5,750 nt of DNA from an uncultured Clostridia bacterium (GTDB lineage: Bacteria; Bacillota; Clostridia; Oscillospirales; Ruminococcaceae): assembly GCA_946533615.1 (NCBI GenBank), contig CAMNBY010000261.1, positions 1 through 5,750 on the forward strand. The letters are read 5' to 3'. The position numbers and the translations under genes were made by a program. The notes beneath the pieces were generated by a model, which worked only from the letters and a program-made list of their open reading frames with translations, was not told the DNA's origin and searched no databases. Below are positions 5,610 through 5,750 of this stretch, piece after piece; position 1 is the stretch's first letter, and every line of letters begins with the position of its first letter.

Positions 5610-5750
5610 TTATTCAACTATGGCGCCAAGCTTGCACATCTCGGTGCAGATGCCGCAGCCAACGCACTGGGTGTGGTCAATGGTCATCTTCTTGTTGTGG
5701 ATCGAGATGGCAGGGCAGCCGATCTTCAGGCACTGCTTGCAGCCGACGCA
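5610..5750 (-). CDS. iorA: Indolepyruvate ferredoxin oxidoreductase, alpha subunit (C-terminal part)
   Basis: Translating the minus strand from the window edge gives 46 in-frame codons ending in TAA (5610-5612). They contain two cysteine motifs for [4Fe-4S] clusters: CVGCKQCLKIGCP (C-x2-C-x2-C-x4-C-P) and CVGCGICTEMCK (C-x2-C-x2-C-x3-C). The first motif has one more residue before its last cysteine than a standard ferredoxin, as known for IorA. The second is followed by Lys instead of the usual Pro. This is the C-terminal ferredoxin domain that passes electrons from the TPP site to ferredoxin; the TPP-binding and pyruvate-domain portions lie outside the window. Identity rests on this domain plus the adjacent iorB. 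The operon promoter must lie upstream, beyond the right edge. Confidence 0.9.
   Translation of the reverse strand, partial: CVGCKQCLKIGCPAISIHNKKMTIDHTQCVGCGICTEMCKLGAIVE

Overview
The window looks like chromosomal DNA of an anaerobic gut or rumen clostridium, probably Ruminococcus or another Oscillospiraceae. This rests on ferredoxin-linked 2-oxoacid metabolism, strong AGGAGG-type ribosome binding sites, moderately GC-rich genes and AT-rich intergenic DNA with short low-complexity repeats. The genus is an inference from style and gene content, not a proven identity.

Layout. Positions 1-495 carry no convincing gene. They hold a small stem-loop at the left edge, a heptamer tandem repeat, a perfect-consensus sigma-70 type promoter (TTGACA, 17 bp, TATAAT) and a long predicted leader of about 260 nt. 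The leader contains two imperfect copies of an approximately 80-bp element and a branched stem-loop just before the ribosome binding site. This promoter should drive a two-gene plus-strand unit: a patatin-family lipid hydrolase (496-1410), then, after 13 nt, an aldo/keto reductase of the YghZ/AKR14-like type (1424-2419).

A 145-bp convergent intergenic region follows, dominated by a 79-bp inverted repeat (2462-2540) that could terminate transcription from both sides. Everything to its right is on the minus strand and reads right to left: iorA (only its C-terminal ferredoxin domain is in the window), iorB, a phenylacetate-CoA ligase (paaK type), a DUF1877/YfbM-like protein and a tandem ACT-domain protein.

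iorA, iorB, paaK and the ACT gene form a known anaerobe cluster for aryl-acid/aryl-pyruvate interconversion. The ligase activates phenylacetate or indoleacetate to the CoA thioester, and IorAB links the thioester to the 2-oxoacid with ferredoxin and CO2. The pair can run reductively, building aromatic amino acids from environmental aryl acids, or oxidatively, as aromatic amino acid catabolism. The ACT protein is a plausible amino-acid sensor. The unexpected member is the DUF1877 gene, whose start codon overlaps the paaK stop codon. I see no clearly new multi-gene defence or mobile system. The points most worth a second look are this insertion, the duplicated leader element and the large inverted repeat.
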